From contig CAZLFQ010000003.1 of NCBI GenBank assembly GCA_964558975.1, positions 99,933 to 163,932 of the forward strand: a DNA stretch of 64,000 nt, given 5' to 3'. The stretch is from CAZLFQ01 sp964558975. GTDB taxonomy: Bacteria > Pseudomonadota > Alphaproteobacteria > Rickettsiales > Midichloriaceae. The translations under genes were made by a program, and so were the position numbers. Under the pieces are notes generated by a model, which worked only from the letters and a program-made list of their open reading frames with translations, was not told where the DNA came from and made no database searches. Shown here piece after piece: positions 54,543 to 62,372 of this stretch. Within the stretch, counting starts at the first letter, position 1; each line of letters starts with the position of its first letter.

Positions 54543-56051
54543 CTACCTTGATCTACCACTACTAGAATCTGAGCTTCTATGTCTAGAAGACAGCCCTTCT
54601 TTGGCGATACTACGTCTGATTTTATCTTGCTCTTTTGTTTGTGCAGTAAGTCCTCTACCTTCATATTCTTTTTTAGAGGTTAGTGATTTAGACTTTTTGC
54701 TATGCTTACGGGTATGGTTCTCTTTTTTGAAGAAATCAATTTTTTTAACCCCGTTGTCAGTCACTTTTTTGGCATGCCCTGTGTGTTCTACTTTTGAAGT
54801 GGTTGTGGATTTGGCAGGCGTACTTTGAATTACAGGCTGTTTGCCTACATGATCAGCAACGTTGACTACAGTTTTGAGTTCTTGAGGTTTAGTGTTTTCT
54901 ACTACGTGTTGTGCTGCTTTATTGGTATGATCTTTTGTTATGCTACTAAATTGTCCAGAAGTTTTAATGGCATTGTTTATAAAGGTTCTGTTTGGTTCTT
55001 TCATTAAGTCTTCAATGTTTTTTATATTTAGTTTGGGAATGATGACTGAGAAAATCCATGCAAGATGTGTAGGGTTGTGATTTTTCATTTGTTCGCCAAA
55101 TGCATCACAAATCCTGTTGTATCTTGCTAGATACGCAGTATCGATTTTAACATCTCCGCCTTTGTTTTTAACCTGTTTTATGATTTCATGAATCACTAAA
55201 CTCATGCTATTGTTACTTGCTAGAAATCTTTTCACTTCTTCAAGATTTTCAGCTATGAAATTTATTCTTTCGTTAGTTAGTCCATAAAAATCACTTAACC
55301 CAGCTGCAATTCTTTCTTCATTTCTGATTCTTGCATAAGCCTCTCTAAGTGTATGGGCAATTTTACTCAGTTCTGTTGAGTTATTCCCTTTTTTTCTCAT
55401 TTCATTACATAACTGAGGGATTTGATCAATTAGCGTAGTATCAAGACCTGCTTGTGCTGCAATTTTTTTGATATTTGCAATCATATCTGTTTCATAATTA
55501 GAGATACCATTGCTGTTTTTCAATATGTTGATATTAAAAAGCATGTTATCAAAATTAGTTATTCTATCTGCAACAACTTCTTTAAAGAGAAGTTGGTTTT
55601 TTTCTGTTGCGATACTAAGATTTAAAGTTGGGTTGATTTGTTTAAATTTTAATACAACATCTTTTATTTTTTGTAGTTTATCACCACTTAAATTCATTAG
55701 TAGGTCACTATCATTTAGTGATGAAATATAGGCTTCCATCTCTTTCAGGTTGTTTAAGAATTCTTGCCTTTTTGCTTCACTGAAAATTTTTAAAAACTCT
55801 TCTTTTTGTATCTCTTTAAGAAAGTTTTTTATGTCTGAAACTTTTGCAGTGTGAGCTTCTACAAAAACTGCAACAATCGATATAGGATTGTAAACTGTTG
55901 GTAAGAGGTTTCTAGAATCAGCATTACTCTTTGCTAATTTTGCTGTTTCTTTTGCATCATCTTTTGCTTGAGTTTTGCTGTATATTTCTAAAACTTCAGC
56001 GCTGACAAATGTACTGGTTTCTGCCGTATGTAAATGTGCAGCATGAGTCAT
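54543..56051 (-). CDS. Hypothetical helical protein with basic C-terminus
   Basis: A 502-residue protein of unknown function. Residues 1-350 are predicted helical (coiled-coil-like stretches such as FLKEIQKEEFLKIFSEAKRQEFL); residues 360-502 are low-complexity and basic (KKIDFFKKENHTRKHSKKSK, then a Ser/Arg end). Its start overlaps the stop of a 44-codon gene (ATGA). The basic, disordered tail is common in secreted effectors and nucleic-acid binders; neither can be proven. No membrane segment is seen. Confidence 0.65.
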   Translation of the reverse strand: MTHAAHLHTAETSTFVSAEVLEIYSKTQAKDDAKETAKLAKSNADSRNLLPTVYNPISIVAVFVEAHTAKVSDIKNFLKEIQKEEFLKIFSEAKRQEFLNNLKEMEAYISSLNDSDLLMNLSGDKLQKIKDVVLKFKQINPTLNLSIATEKNQLLFKEVVADRITNFDNMLFNINILKNSNGISNYETDMIANIKKIAAQAGLDTTLIDQIPQLCNEMRKKGNNSTELSKIAHTLREAYARIRNEERIAAGLSDFYGLTNERINFIAENLEEVKRFLASNNSMSLVIHEIIKQVKNKGGDVKIDTAYLARYNRICDAFGEQMKNHNPTHLAWIFSVIIPKLNIKNIEDLMKEPNRTFINNAIKTSGQFSSITKDHTNKAAQHVVENTKPQELKTVVNVADHVGKQPVIQSTPAKSTTTSKVEHTGHAKKVTDNGVKKIDFFKKENHTRKHSKKSKSLTSKKEYEGRGLTAQTKEQDKIRRSIAKEGLSSRHRSSDSSSGRSR

Positions 56052-56182
56052 GTTGTATAATCTTGATACTTTTTCTTCTCATCTGGAGAAACGATGGGAG
56101 AGCTGATTATAGTCTCATAAATTTTTTTGAATCTTTCATCTTGCTCTAATCTATCTTTTGTAGGTGTTTGCTTGTTGTTCAT
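56048..56182 (-). CDS. Small hypothetical protein coupled to the 502-residue gene
   Basis: A 44-residue, highly charged protein (begins MNNKQTPTKDRLEQDERF, ends YQDYTT). Its TGA overlaps the ATG of the following 502-residue gene (ATGA), and a TTAA-N7-TTAA box lies 52 bp before its ATG, which is good support for a genuine leader gene of a two-gene operon. It could be a chaperone-like or regulatory partner. No ribosome-binding site is obvious. Confidence 0.5.
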   Translation of the reverse strand: MNNKQTPTKDRLEQDERFKKIYETIISSPIVSPDEKKKYQDYTT

Positions 56183-56233
56183 ATTTTTGATTTATTAGAA
56201 TTTAAATTGTGTAATCATTATGAGCGCCTAAAG

Positions 56234-56248
56234 TTTAACAATTGGTTA
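56234..56248 (-). promoter_or_regulatory. Candidate CtrA box upstream of the 44-aa/502-aa operon
   Basis: On the minus strand TTAA-CCAATTG-TTAA matches TTAA-N7-TTAA exactly and includes the TTAACCA half-site. It lies 52 bp before the ATG at 56182. The intergenic space up to 56393 otherwise holds nothing I can name. Confidence 0.5.
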
Positions 56249-56393
56249 ATTTGGTAAAATCTTTGGATTTTTTTACATTAGTCTTTGAAGAAGATTTGTT
56301 TTTGGTTGAACGCCTTACAAGGCTTCTAAAACAAAAGAATCTTGCTTTCTTTTATGCATTACAGATGGTTAATAAAATTAAATAAAATAATTG

Positions 56394-56416
56394 TTGCATT
56401 GCACAAAGAGGCGTTG
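56394..56416 (+). promoter_or_regulatory. Shared promoter motif upstream of the phasin gene
   Basis: TTGCATTGCA, 7 bp, GCGTTG, 44 bp before the phasin ATG; identical in both parts and spacing to the site upstream of mdh. PhaR repressors control phasin genes through TGC-rich boxes in other alphaproteobacteria. Confidence 0.5.
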
Positions 56417-56459
56417 TACTCTGTATTCACTCTATTACTAACCAAAATAAGGACGAACC

Positions 56460-56960
56460 ATGCAAAATAAGAAAAACCCTTTTAATATGTTTGAAAACAT
56501 GGGTCAGCAGATGCCATTTTTCAATGTGTTCGAAAACCTAGGACAACAAGCTCCTAAGATGCCACAAATGCCTGATATGACTAGAATGCGCGAACAAGCA
56601 GCTAAGAATTTAGAGGCTATGGCAACAGCTAACCAAATAGCTGCAGAAGGAATGCAAGCAATTGCTCGTAGAACAGCTGAAATAATGCAAAGAACTGCTC
56701 AGAATGGCATGGAATGCTTTAGAGATGCGTGTTCTTCTAAAACGGTTGAAGAAGCTCAGCGTATTCAATCTTCATTTGTTTCTGATATGATGCATACTTG
56801 TACAGGTAATGCTCGTGAAGTTACTGAAATGGCTTCAAAAGCTGCGATGGAAATAGTTGATATTTGTAACAAATCAATGTCTGACACTGTTTGTGAATTC
56901 TCTAATTGCACAACACAGCATGGCGCTTCCAAAGCAAACGGAAAAGCTGATAAGAAGTAG
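56460..56960 (+). CDS. Phasin family protein
   Basis: A 166-residue amphipathic helical protein rich in Met, Ala and Gln. Residues 40-145 match the phasin pattern (EQAAKNLEAMATANQIAAEGMQAIARRTAEIMQRT, then FVSDMMHTCTGNAREVTEMASKA). Phasins coat polyhydroxybutyrate granules and control their size. AAGGACG stands before the ATG, a strong terminator follows, and the promoter carries a TGC-rich motif, so the gene is monocistronic. PHB synthesis genes are not in this window. Confidence 0.88.
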   Translation: MQNKKNPFNMFENMGQQMPFFNVFENLGQQAPKMPQMPDMTRMREQAAKNLEAMATANQIAAEGMQAIARRTAEIMQRTAQNGMECFRDACSSKTVEEAQRIQSSFVSDMMHTCTGNAREVTEMASKAAMEIVDICNKSMSDTVCEFSNCTTQHGASKANGKADKK

Positions 56961-56982
56961 TCTAAATGATTTCTATTTTTTT

Positions 56983-57010
56983 AAAAGCCCTGCAAAAGCG
57001 GGGCTTTTTT
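56983..57010 (+). terminator. Rho-independent terminator after the phasin gene
   Basis: A 10-bp stem AAAGCCCTGC / GCGGGGCTTT (one T-G pair) with an AAAA loop and a run of T. Confidence 0.85.
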
Positions 57011-57098
57011 ATTTATCATACAAATATAATAGAATGATTAATGAGGTGGAATATTGCCTAAACTTAAGCTAAAATGTGCTTAATTATATTAAAGCAAT

Positions 57099-57836
57099 AT
57101 GCAGCGCTATAAAATCATTATTGAATATCTTGGAACGCCTTTTATCGGATGGCAGAGGCAAGCTGTAGAGCCTTCTGTGCAAGGGACTATAGAGACTGCA
57201 TTACATAAGATGTCTGGGTTGGAGACGGCGTTGTTTGGAGCTGGTAGAACAGATGCTGGTGTGCATGCGACTGGTCAGGTGGCACATTTTGATATTAGAA
57301 AAGATTTTCCAATGGATGAAATAATGGGGGCAATAAACCATTATGTGAAACCATTGCCAATTTCTATACTTAGTGTTGAGCAGGTTGATAATGAATTCCA
57401 TGCTAGGTTCTCAGCTAAGAGTAGAAGTTACATATATAAAATCATAAATAGAAAAGCACCGCTTGCGCTGGAAAATAATAAGGCTTGGCATATAAAGGAT
57501 TTGTTGGATGTAGATGTGATGCAAGAAGCTGCAAAACACTTGGTTGGGAAGCATGACTTTTCAAGTTTTAGGTCAGCACAATGTCAGTCTAAAAGTCCTA
57601 TAAAAACTATAGATGAAATCAAATTCATCAAAAAAAATGAATTAATAGAAATGCACATAAGTGCACCATCATTTCTGCATAATCAGGTTAGAATAATCGT
57701 AGGGAATTTAAGAAGAGTGGGAAATTCGACATTTGCACCACTAGAGATAAAAAATATTTTAGAATCAAAAGATCGCACAAAAGCCGCGGAAACCGCTCCT
57801 CCAGATGGATTATACTTAACTGAAGTAAAATATTAG
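57099..57836 (+). CDS. truA: tRNA pseudouridine(38-40) synthase TruA
   Basis: A 245-residue TruA. The catalytic Asp is in GAGRTDAGVHATGQVAHF; other blocks are YLGTPFIGWQRQ, FHARFSAKSRSYIYKI, HDFSSFRSAQCQSKSP and FLHNQVRIIVGNLRRVG. It converts uridines 38-40 of the tRNA anticodon arm to pseudouridine. Length is normal. No clear Shine-Dalgarno precedes the ATG. Confidence 0.97.
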   Translation: MQRYKIIIEYLGTPFIGWQRQAVEPSVQGTIETALHKMSGLETALFGAGRTDAGVHATGQVAHFDIRKDFPMDEIMGAINHYVKPLPISILSVEQVDNEFHARFSAKSRSYIYKIINRKAPLALENNKAWHIKDLLDVDVMQEAAKHLVGKHDFSSFRSAQCQSKSPIKTIDEIKFIKKNELIEMHISAPSFLHNQVRIIVGNLRRVGNSTFAPLEIKNILESKDRTKAAETAPPDGLYLTEVKY

Positions 57837-57914
57837 CCAATATTATTTTCTTGGCTTGCCTTTCTTGGTGATTTGTGTTTGAATGTGTGCCACTTTACAA
57901 GTCCATATATTAAT

Positions 57915-58000
57915 GGAGAGATAGCCAAGTGGCCAAAGGCAGCAGACTGTAAATCTGCCCGCGTCAGCGTTCGAAGGTTCGAATCCTTCTCTCTCCACCA
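57915..58000 (+). tRNA. tRNA-Tyr (GTA)
   Basis: Acceptor stem GGAGAGA / TCTCTCC, anticodon arm CAGA-CTGTAAA-TCTG with GTA, a long variable arm as in class II tRNAs, T arm GGTTCGAATCC, and encoded CCA. In many proteobacteria tRNA-Tyr, tRNA-Gly and tuf are neighbours; here two prepilin genes separate Tyr from Gly. Confidence 0.97.
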
Positions 58001-58033
58001 TTCTCTTTTATATCTCAGAAAAAGCTGTTACAG

Positions 58034-58049
58034 TTATAGTTATATTAAC
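58034..58049 (+). promoter_or_regulatory. Weak CtrA-like box before prepilin gene
   Basis: TTAT-AGTTATA-TTAAC has one mismatch to TTAA-N7-TTAAC and lies only 15 bp before the ATG at 58065. Position and mismatch make it doubtful. Confidence 0.25.
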
Positions 58050-58064
58050 TGGTTTGGTAGATTT

Positions 58065-58811
58065 ATGCGTGCGAATCAAAAAGGTTTTACACTGCTAGAA
58101 TTATCTGTAGTGATTGTAATCATTGGTCTTTTAATTGCTGGGGTTACTTCTGGTACTCAGCTTCTTAAAAGCGCTGAAGTAACTAAGCAAGTTAGTCAAC
58201 TTACTCAGATGCGTAGCTACTATACTGCATTTAGGGCAACTCATGCTGCGGTTCCAGGTGATTTTGCACGTGGATTTGTTCTTTGGGGAAGTGCGACATG
58301 TACAAACAATAGTGTTCATTCGGCTTCAGATGGTTGCAATGGCAATGGGGATGGTAATTTAGGTGGAGCAACGAGCAACGAAGGAGTTCTCCTTTGGAGA
58401 CACCTATTTTTATCTGGCATAATGCCTACTAATATTACTACTGTATATACAGGTGGTACAGCAATTATAGGGACGCATGTTCCTGCAGGTGTGGTGAGAA
58501 ATTCTGGGTTTTATACTGGTTATGATAGTTATTATGGAATAGTGGATATCCAAGATATGTATATATTAGGTTCAAGTGTGTCTGGTGATATGCCATACGG
58601 GGCTGTTTTAAAGCCTTCTGATGCTAAGATAATTGACCAAAAAATAGATGATGGACACCCGATCAGAGGTAGGGCGTTTTCTGGTACTTCTCCAGTTGGT
58701 GCTACAGGTACGTGTGTGAATGGTTCGGGAGGAGAAAACCTTACTAATGCAACTGATTACACGCTTAGCAACAATTCTGTAGCTTGTAGAATGGTATTTA
58801 TTTATAACTAA
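58065..58811 (+). CDS. Prepilin-like protein with Ca-loop-like motif
   Basis: A 248-residue protein from ATG 58065; a longer frame from 57873 would run through tRNA-Tyr and is rejected. The prepilin signal is QKGFTLLELSVVIVIIGLLIAG (cleavage after Gly7). The mature part has VPGDF, a CNGNGDGN loop near residue 90 that looks like a dockerin/EF-hand calcium loop, and IIDQKIDDG near 190, shared with the convergent prepilin at 58822-59682. The C-terminal cysteines (TGTC, VACRM) may form a disulfide. It is a probable minor pilin or pseudopilin. Confidence 0.88.
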   Translation: MRANQKGFTLLELSVVIVIIGLLIAGVTSGTQLLKSAEVTKQVSQLTQMRSYYTAFRATHAAVPGDFARGFVLWGSATCTNNSVHSASDGCNGNGDGNLGGATSNEGVLLWRHLFLSGIMPTNITTVYTGGTAIIGTHVPAGVVRNSGFYTGYDSYYGIVDIQDMYILGSSVSGDMPYGAVLKPSDAKIIDQKIDDGHPIRGRAFSGTSPVGATGTCVNGSGGENLTNATDYTLSNNSVACRMVFIYN

Positions 58812-58821
58812 ATAACAGCAG

Positions 58822-59682
58822 TTAAAAGATCCTATAGCCTACTAGACATTGTGACCCAGTGATATTGTAGGTATTTCCACTACTGCAGGTTGTGGCAGCG
58901 CCATCAACAACTGTTCTGAAATTACCGCTAGAGGCGCCAGTTGCTGCTGTATTTGTGAATCCGCCATCATCAATTTTGGTATCGATATTGAACATTTCCA
59001 AAGGGTTCAGTATAGGGTTTGTACATGTTTGATCCCAACCTCCAACGTTTCCCCAAATTCCTCCTAAATAAACGGCAGGTACAGCTTCAGGAAACCATGG
59101 AGATCCGTATTTACCAGCTGCAGAGTTCTTATAACCCACATAACCATCAATTGGTCCTCCAGCAACCGCACTATCTCCTAGAATTGCTGTATTGTAGAAG
59201 TAACATGATGTTGGGTACTGCTTAGGTTTTTCAGGAGGATCAACGCTATTCCCGTCAGTTGCTCCTAAGTAGAACATGCTATCAGTTAGTACGGGGAAAT
59301 CATATTTTGCAATTTTTGCAAGAGCTAGATGTTTATATGCTCTATACACTTCTATTCCTTGACCGTCACCTAATGGAGGCAGGTCTGAATTATCTATTAA
59401 CCCATTTCCATTTCCATTACAATTAACAGCTGTACCATGGCAGTTTGTTCCCCAGTTAATGCTAGCACCCCTGAAATCTCCCGGAGGAGCTCCATATGTG
59501 GAGAAGAAAGTAATATAATTTTCTTTATATATATTGAATTCTTGAACGGTAGCTCTTAAGGCTGCTTGTTTTATTAACTGTCTTCCAGAAGCGACGCCAG
59601 CTATGAGCAGACCGACTATCACTATCACAATAGATAGCTCAACTAATGTAAAACCATTTACACAACTCTTACTTCGGGTCAT
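58822..59682 (-). CDS. Prepilin-like protein, convergent paralog
   Basis: A 286-residue protein with prepilin signal VNGFTLVELSIVIVIVGLLIAG (cleavage after Gly10). It shares with its convergent neighbour PPGDFRGA, the loop NCNGNGNGLIDNSD near residues 86-99, and FNIDTKIDDGG near 232-240, with C-terminal cysteines (TTCSSG, QCLVGYRIF). The insert between these blocks is longer and rich in Gly, Pro and aromatic residues. It is probably a minor pilin. A perfect CtrA-type box lies 47 bp before the ATG. Confidence 0.88.
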   Translation of the reverse strand: MTRSKSCVNGFTLVELSIVIVIVGLLIAGVASGRQLIKQAALRATVQEFNIYKENYITFFSTYGAPPGDFRGASINWGTNCHGTAVNCNGNGNGLIDNSDLPPLGDGQGIEVYRAYKHLALAKIAKYDFPVLTDSMFYLGATDGNSVDPPEKPKQYPTSCYFYNTAILGDSAVAGGPIDGYVGYKNSAAGKYGSPWFPEAVPAVYLGGIWGNVGGWDQTCTNPILNPLEMFNIDTKIDDGGFTNTAATGASSGNFRTVVDGAATTCSSGNTYNITGSQCLVGYRIF

Positions 59683-59729
59683 TAACGAATACCGAAATTT
59701 TAACTTAACTTAATGGTATCATACTTCGA

Positions 59730-59745
59730 GTTAACTAAAAGTTAA
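59730..59745 (-). promoter_or_regulatory. Candidate CtrA box upstream of prepilin gene
   Basis: On the minus strand TTAA-CTTTTAG-TTAAC matches the CtrA consensus exactly and resembles the box before the 18888 prepilin over 20 positions. It is 47 bp before the ATG at 59682; TATGAT follows as a possible -10. Confidence 0.6.
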
Positions 59746-59832
59746 TAATTGCCTGATTACATTAAGAGTTTAAAAGACAATAGGCATTGAAATCCTATTA
59801 ATATTATTTGCGCTATTCAGCTAAGTAATTAA

Positions 59833-59861
59833 TTGACAAAACCTCAGAAGTGTTCTAATTC
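59833..59861 (+). promoter_or_regulatory. Promoter of tRNA-Gly and tuf
   Basis: A perfect -35 TTGACA, 17-bp spacer, and -10 TAATTC, 34 bp before tRNA-Gly. TATACA further down is an alternative -10 with poor spacing. Confidence 0.45.
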
Positions 59862-59895
59862 TAGCAACACTTATTATACATGTAGCAGGAAATCT

Positions 59896-59969
59896 GCGGG
59901 TGTAGCTTAGTGGTAAAGCTCCAGCCTTCCAAGCTGGCTATGTCAGTTCGATTCTGATCACCCGCTCCA
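59896..59969 (+). tRNA. tRNA-Gly (TCC)
   Basis: Acceptor stem GCGGGTG / CACCCGC, D arm GCTTAGTGGTAAAGC, anticodon arm CCAGC-CTTCCAA-GCTGG with TCC, T arm with GTTCGATTC, encoded CCA. It lies 48 bp upstream of tuf and is probably cotranscribed with it, as in other proteobacteria. Confidence 0.97.
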
Positions 59970-60017
59970 TGTAAAAAGAAAGAATTTATAAACCTAACCA
60001 TTTTGGAGAATAGTTAA

Positions 60018-61190
60018 ATGGCACGCGAGAAGTTTCTAAGAGACAAACCGCACGTAAACGTAGGAACTATTGGTCACGTTGACCATGGTAAAACTACTCT
60101 AACTGCGGCAATTACAAAATATAACAGCAAAAGCTATGTTGCTTATGATCAAATTGACAAAGCACCAGAAGAAAAAGCTAGGGGTATTACAATTAATACA
60201 GCGCACGTTGAGTATGAAACAGCTACACGTCACTATGGACACGTTGACTGTCCGGGACACGCTGACTATGTGAAAAACATGATCACTGGTGCTGCGCAAA
60301 TGGATGGAGCTATTCTAGTAGTATCTGCTGCTGATGGTCCGATGCCACAAACAAAAGAACACATTCTACTTGCTCGTCAGGTTGGTGTTCCTGCGTTAGT
60401 TGTATTCCTAAATAAATGCGATATGGTTGATGATCCTGATCTTCTTGAACTAGTAGAAATGGAAGTTAGAGATATCCTAAATAAATATGGCTATCCTGGA
60501 GATACAATTCCTATCATTCGTGGTTCAGCTCTTGCTGCTATCGAAGGAAAAGAAGAAGGTAAAAAAGCTATTGAAGATTTGATGGCTGCTGTTGATTCAA
60601 GCATTCCAATTCCTGAGCGTCCATTAGACAAAACATTCTTGATGTCTGTGGAAGACGTATTCTCAATCTCTGGTCGTGGTACTGTAGTAACAGGTCGTGT
60701 TGAGCAAGGAAAAGTGAAAGTTGGTGAAGAGATCGAAATCGTTGGTTTAAGACCTACTGTTAAAACAACTTGTACTGGTGTTGAAATGTTCCGTAAAGAA
60801 CTAGACCAAGGACAGGCTGGTGATAACGTTGGACTATTACTTCGTGGTATCGATAAAGAAGGTGTAGAAAGAGGACAAGTTCTTGCTGCTCCTGGATCAA
60901 TCACTCCACACACAAAATTCAAAGCTGAAGTTTATGTGTTATCAAAAGATGAAGGTGGTAGACATACTCCATTCTTTGCTAACTATAGACCACAATTCTA
61001 CTTCAGAACAACTGACGTAACTGGTTCAATCGAATTAGCTGCTGGTGTTGAAATGGTAATGCCTGGTGATAATACAGCAATTACTATTACTCTAATCAGC
61101 CCAATTGCGATGGAAAAAGGACTGAAGTTCGCTATCCGTGAAGGTGGCAGAACAGTAGGTGCTGGCGTTGTTGCTGAAATTATTGCATAG
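60018..61190 (+). CDS. tuf: Elongation factor Tu
   Basis: A 390-residue EF-Tu. G1 is GHVDHGKTTLTAAIT, the switch region EEKARGITINTAHVEYE, G3 DCPGHADYVKNMITGAAQMDGAI, G4 NKCDM, and the C-terminal domain ends GRTVGAGVVAEIIA. It delivers aminoacyl-tRNA to the ribosome. GGAG precedes the ATG. A tRNA-Gly gene is directly upstream and a strong terminator follows. The protein is slightly shorter than the usual 394-396 residues. Confidence 0.99.
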   Translation: MAREKFLRDKPHVNVGTIGHVDHGKTTLTAAITKYNSKSYVAYDQIDKAPEEKARGITINTAHVEYETATRHYGHVDCPGHADYVKNMITGAAQMDGAILVVSAADGPMPQTKEHILLARQVGVPALVVFLNKCDMVDDPDLLELVEMEVRDILNKYGYPGDTIPIIRGSALAAIEGKEEGKKAIEDLMAAVDSSIPIPERPLDKTFLMSVEDVFSISGRGTVVTGRVEQGKVKVGEEIEIVGLRPTVKTTCTGVEMFRKELDQGQAGDNVGLLLRGIDKEGVERGQVLAAPGSITPHTKFKAEVYVLSKDEGGRHTPFFANYRPQFYFRTTDVTGSIELAAGVEMVMPGDNTAITITLISPIAMEKGLKFAIREGGRTVGAGVVAEIIA

Positions 61191-61213
61191 CCTTAGTCTA
61201 AAGTATTAAGTTT

Positions 61214-61243
61214 AAAAAGGCCTGTAGAAATACGGGCCTTTTT
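61214..61243 (+). terminator. Rho-independent terminator of tuf
   Basis: A 13-bp stem around a GAAA tetraloop (GGCCTGTA / TACGGGCC with one T-G pair, flanked by A and T runs). A 22-bp core of this terminator recurs exactly at 62223. Confidence 0.88.
61216..61237 (+). repeat. 22-bp direct repeat, copy 1 (tuf terminator core)
   Basis: Identical to 62223-62244. The two copies flank the ankyrin gene at 61308-62219. Confidence 0.85.
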
Positions 61244-61307
61244 AATATATATTGTTCCTGTTACAATCAATTGTATAAAGCAAAATTTTTATAGAAATAT
61301 AGGTGCT

Positions 61308-62219
61308 ATGAGAAAAAACAAAGGACCTTATGATTATTGCAATGGCGATAGAATCACGAGTATATTAAATGGGCCCGATTCTGAAAAACCTTTCGAGCTT
61401 TTAGAAGTAAATTTTGGTCAGGCCATAGCTGCAGATGATGAGAAGAGAGTGGTGGAATTGGCCAATATAAATTTTCATCTCGTCACTGGTCATGCTTTGA
61501 TGATGGCATGCAAATTTGGTTCAAAAAAAGTTGTACAAAGCCTATTGAAATTGATGTGTAAACTTTTGGAGCATGCCAGTCGAACTGGTGAAAACCCATT
61601 TCATGAAGCTTGCGCTAACGGTCATTGGGAAGTTGCTGCTGAGTTACTAGATTGGCGCCAAAACTTCTTAAACTCTCAGTCTAAATGTGGTAGAAATGCA
61701 CTTCATTATGCTTGTATGGAACAAAAATGGAATGTTGTAGAGGAATTGTTAAAACGAGACAAAAGTTTATTTGATGCAAGAGATAAAAATGGTGATTCAG
61801 CTTATGATTGTTGCAGACCTGAAAATAGAGCCAAGTTTGAAAATTTAGCTAGGAAATATGGAGTATCAATTGGCCAAAATGATTCTGCACCAAGCAGTCC
61901 AAATATTTCTCTTGTTGATAGAATCAATGCTTTACGTGATGCAGTTGTAAATGCAGCACAAACAGAATTTGGTGTTAGTGTTGATTTACAAAGAGCTATA
62001 AACGCTGGTGGAATAGCTTCTACTCTAAGTGGAGTACAAAAGTTCCTTACTGAAACTTCTCAAACGTTCTTAGAAGAAAGGGAAAGAGCTGTATTTGCAG
62101 ATAAAGGTTCGATTGCGGCTAATGTACAAAATACTGAGAAAGTATTTAAAGGTATGATGTGCGCAATAAATATAAATATTACCGACCCAGATCTTTCTGG
62201 CTACTTGAGTAGGATTTAA
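61308..62219 (+). CDS. Ankyrin-repeat protein, small
   Basis: A 303-residue protein. About four ankyrin repeats occupy residues 35-185: TGHALMMACKFGSKKVVQSLL, GENPFHEACANGHWEVAAELL, GRNALHYACMEQKWNVVEELL. The last 110 residues are helical and unrelated to known domains. It resembles the following ankyrin gene (KWNVVEELL with QWNIIEWLL plus flanks), so the two are tandem paralogs. Its terminator is a copy of the tuf terminator. It is a candidate VirB/D4 substrate. Confidence 0.9.
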   Translation: MRKNKGPYDYCNGDRITSILNGPDSEKPFELLEVNFGQAIAADDEKRVVELANINFHLVTGHALMMACKFGSKKVVQSLLKLMCKLLEHASRTGENPFHEACANGHWEVAAELLDWRQNFLNSQSKCGRNALHYACMEQKWNVVEELLKRDKSLFDARDKNGDSAYDCCRPENRAKFENLARKYGVSIGQNDSAPSSPNISLVDRINALRDAVVNAAQTEFGVSVDLQRAINAGGIASTLSGVQKFLTETSQTFLEERERAVFADKGSIAANVQNTEKVFKGMMCAININITDPDLSGYLSRI

Positions 62220-62222
62220 TTC

Positions 62223-62244
62223 AAAGGCCTGTAGAAATACGGGC
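62223..62244 (+). repeat. 22-bp direct repeat, copy 2
   Basis: Exact copy of 61216-61237. See the finding on duplicated terminators. Confidence 0.85.
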
Positions 62245-62250
62245 TTTTTT
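62223..62250 (+). terminator. Rho-independent terminator of the small ankyrin gene
   Basis: AAAGGCCTGTA-GAAA-TACGGGCTTT stem-loop with T run, 3 bp after the stop. One arm differs by a C-to-T change from the tuf terminator. Confidence 0.82.
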
Positions 62251-62288
62251 TATTCTGTAATTATATATTTACTATTAATTTCTGTATC

Positions 62289-62304
62289 TTAACAAAAGTT
62301 TAAC
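62289..62304 (+). promoter_or_regulatory. Candidate CtrA box upstream of ankyrin gene
   Basis: TTAA-CAAAAGT-TTAAC matches the CtrA consensus exactly, 68 bp before the ATG at 62373, with flanks like those of the site at 38680. Confidence 0.55.
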
Positions 62305-62372
62305 ATTAAAACTCTGCTTTACGCTGGGCTTTTATGGTATTATTTCGTCCTAAATCATGTTTTTAGGGTTTT

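Noticed and set aside
57873..58064. N-terminal extension of the prepilin frame
   Set aside because: It would translate through tRNA-Tyr; ATG 58065 puts the prepilin signal at the N-terminus as required.
60491..60922. 143-codon minus-strand frame within tuf
   Set aside because: Shadow of the highly conserved EF-Tu gene.
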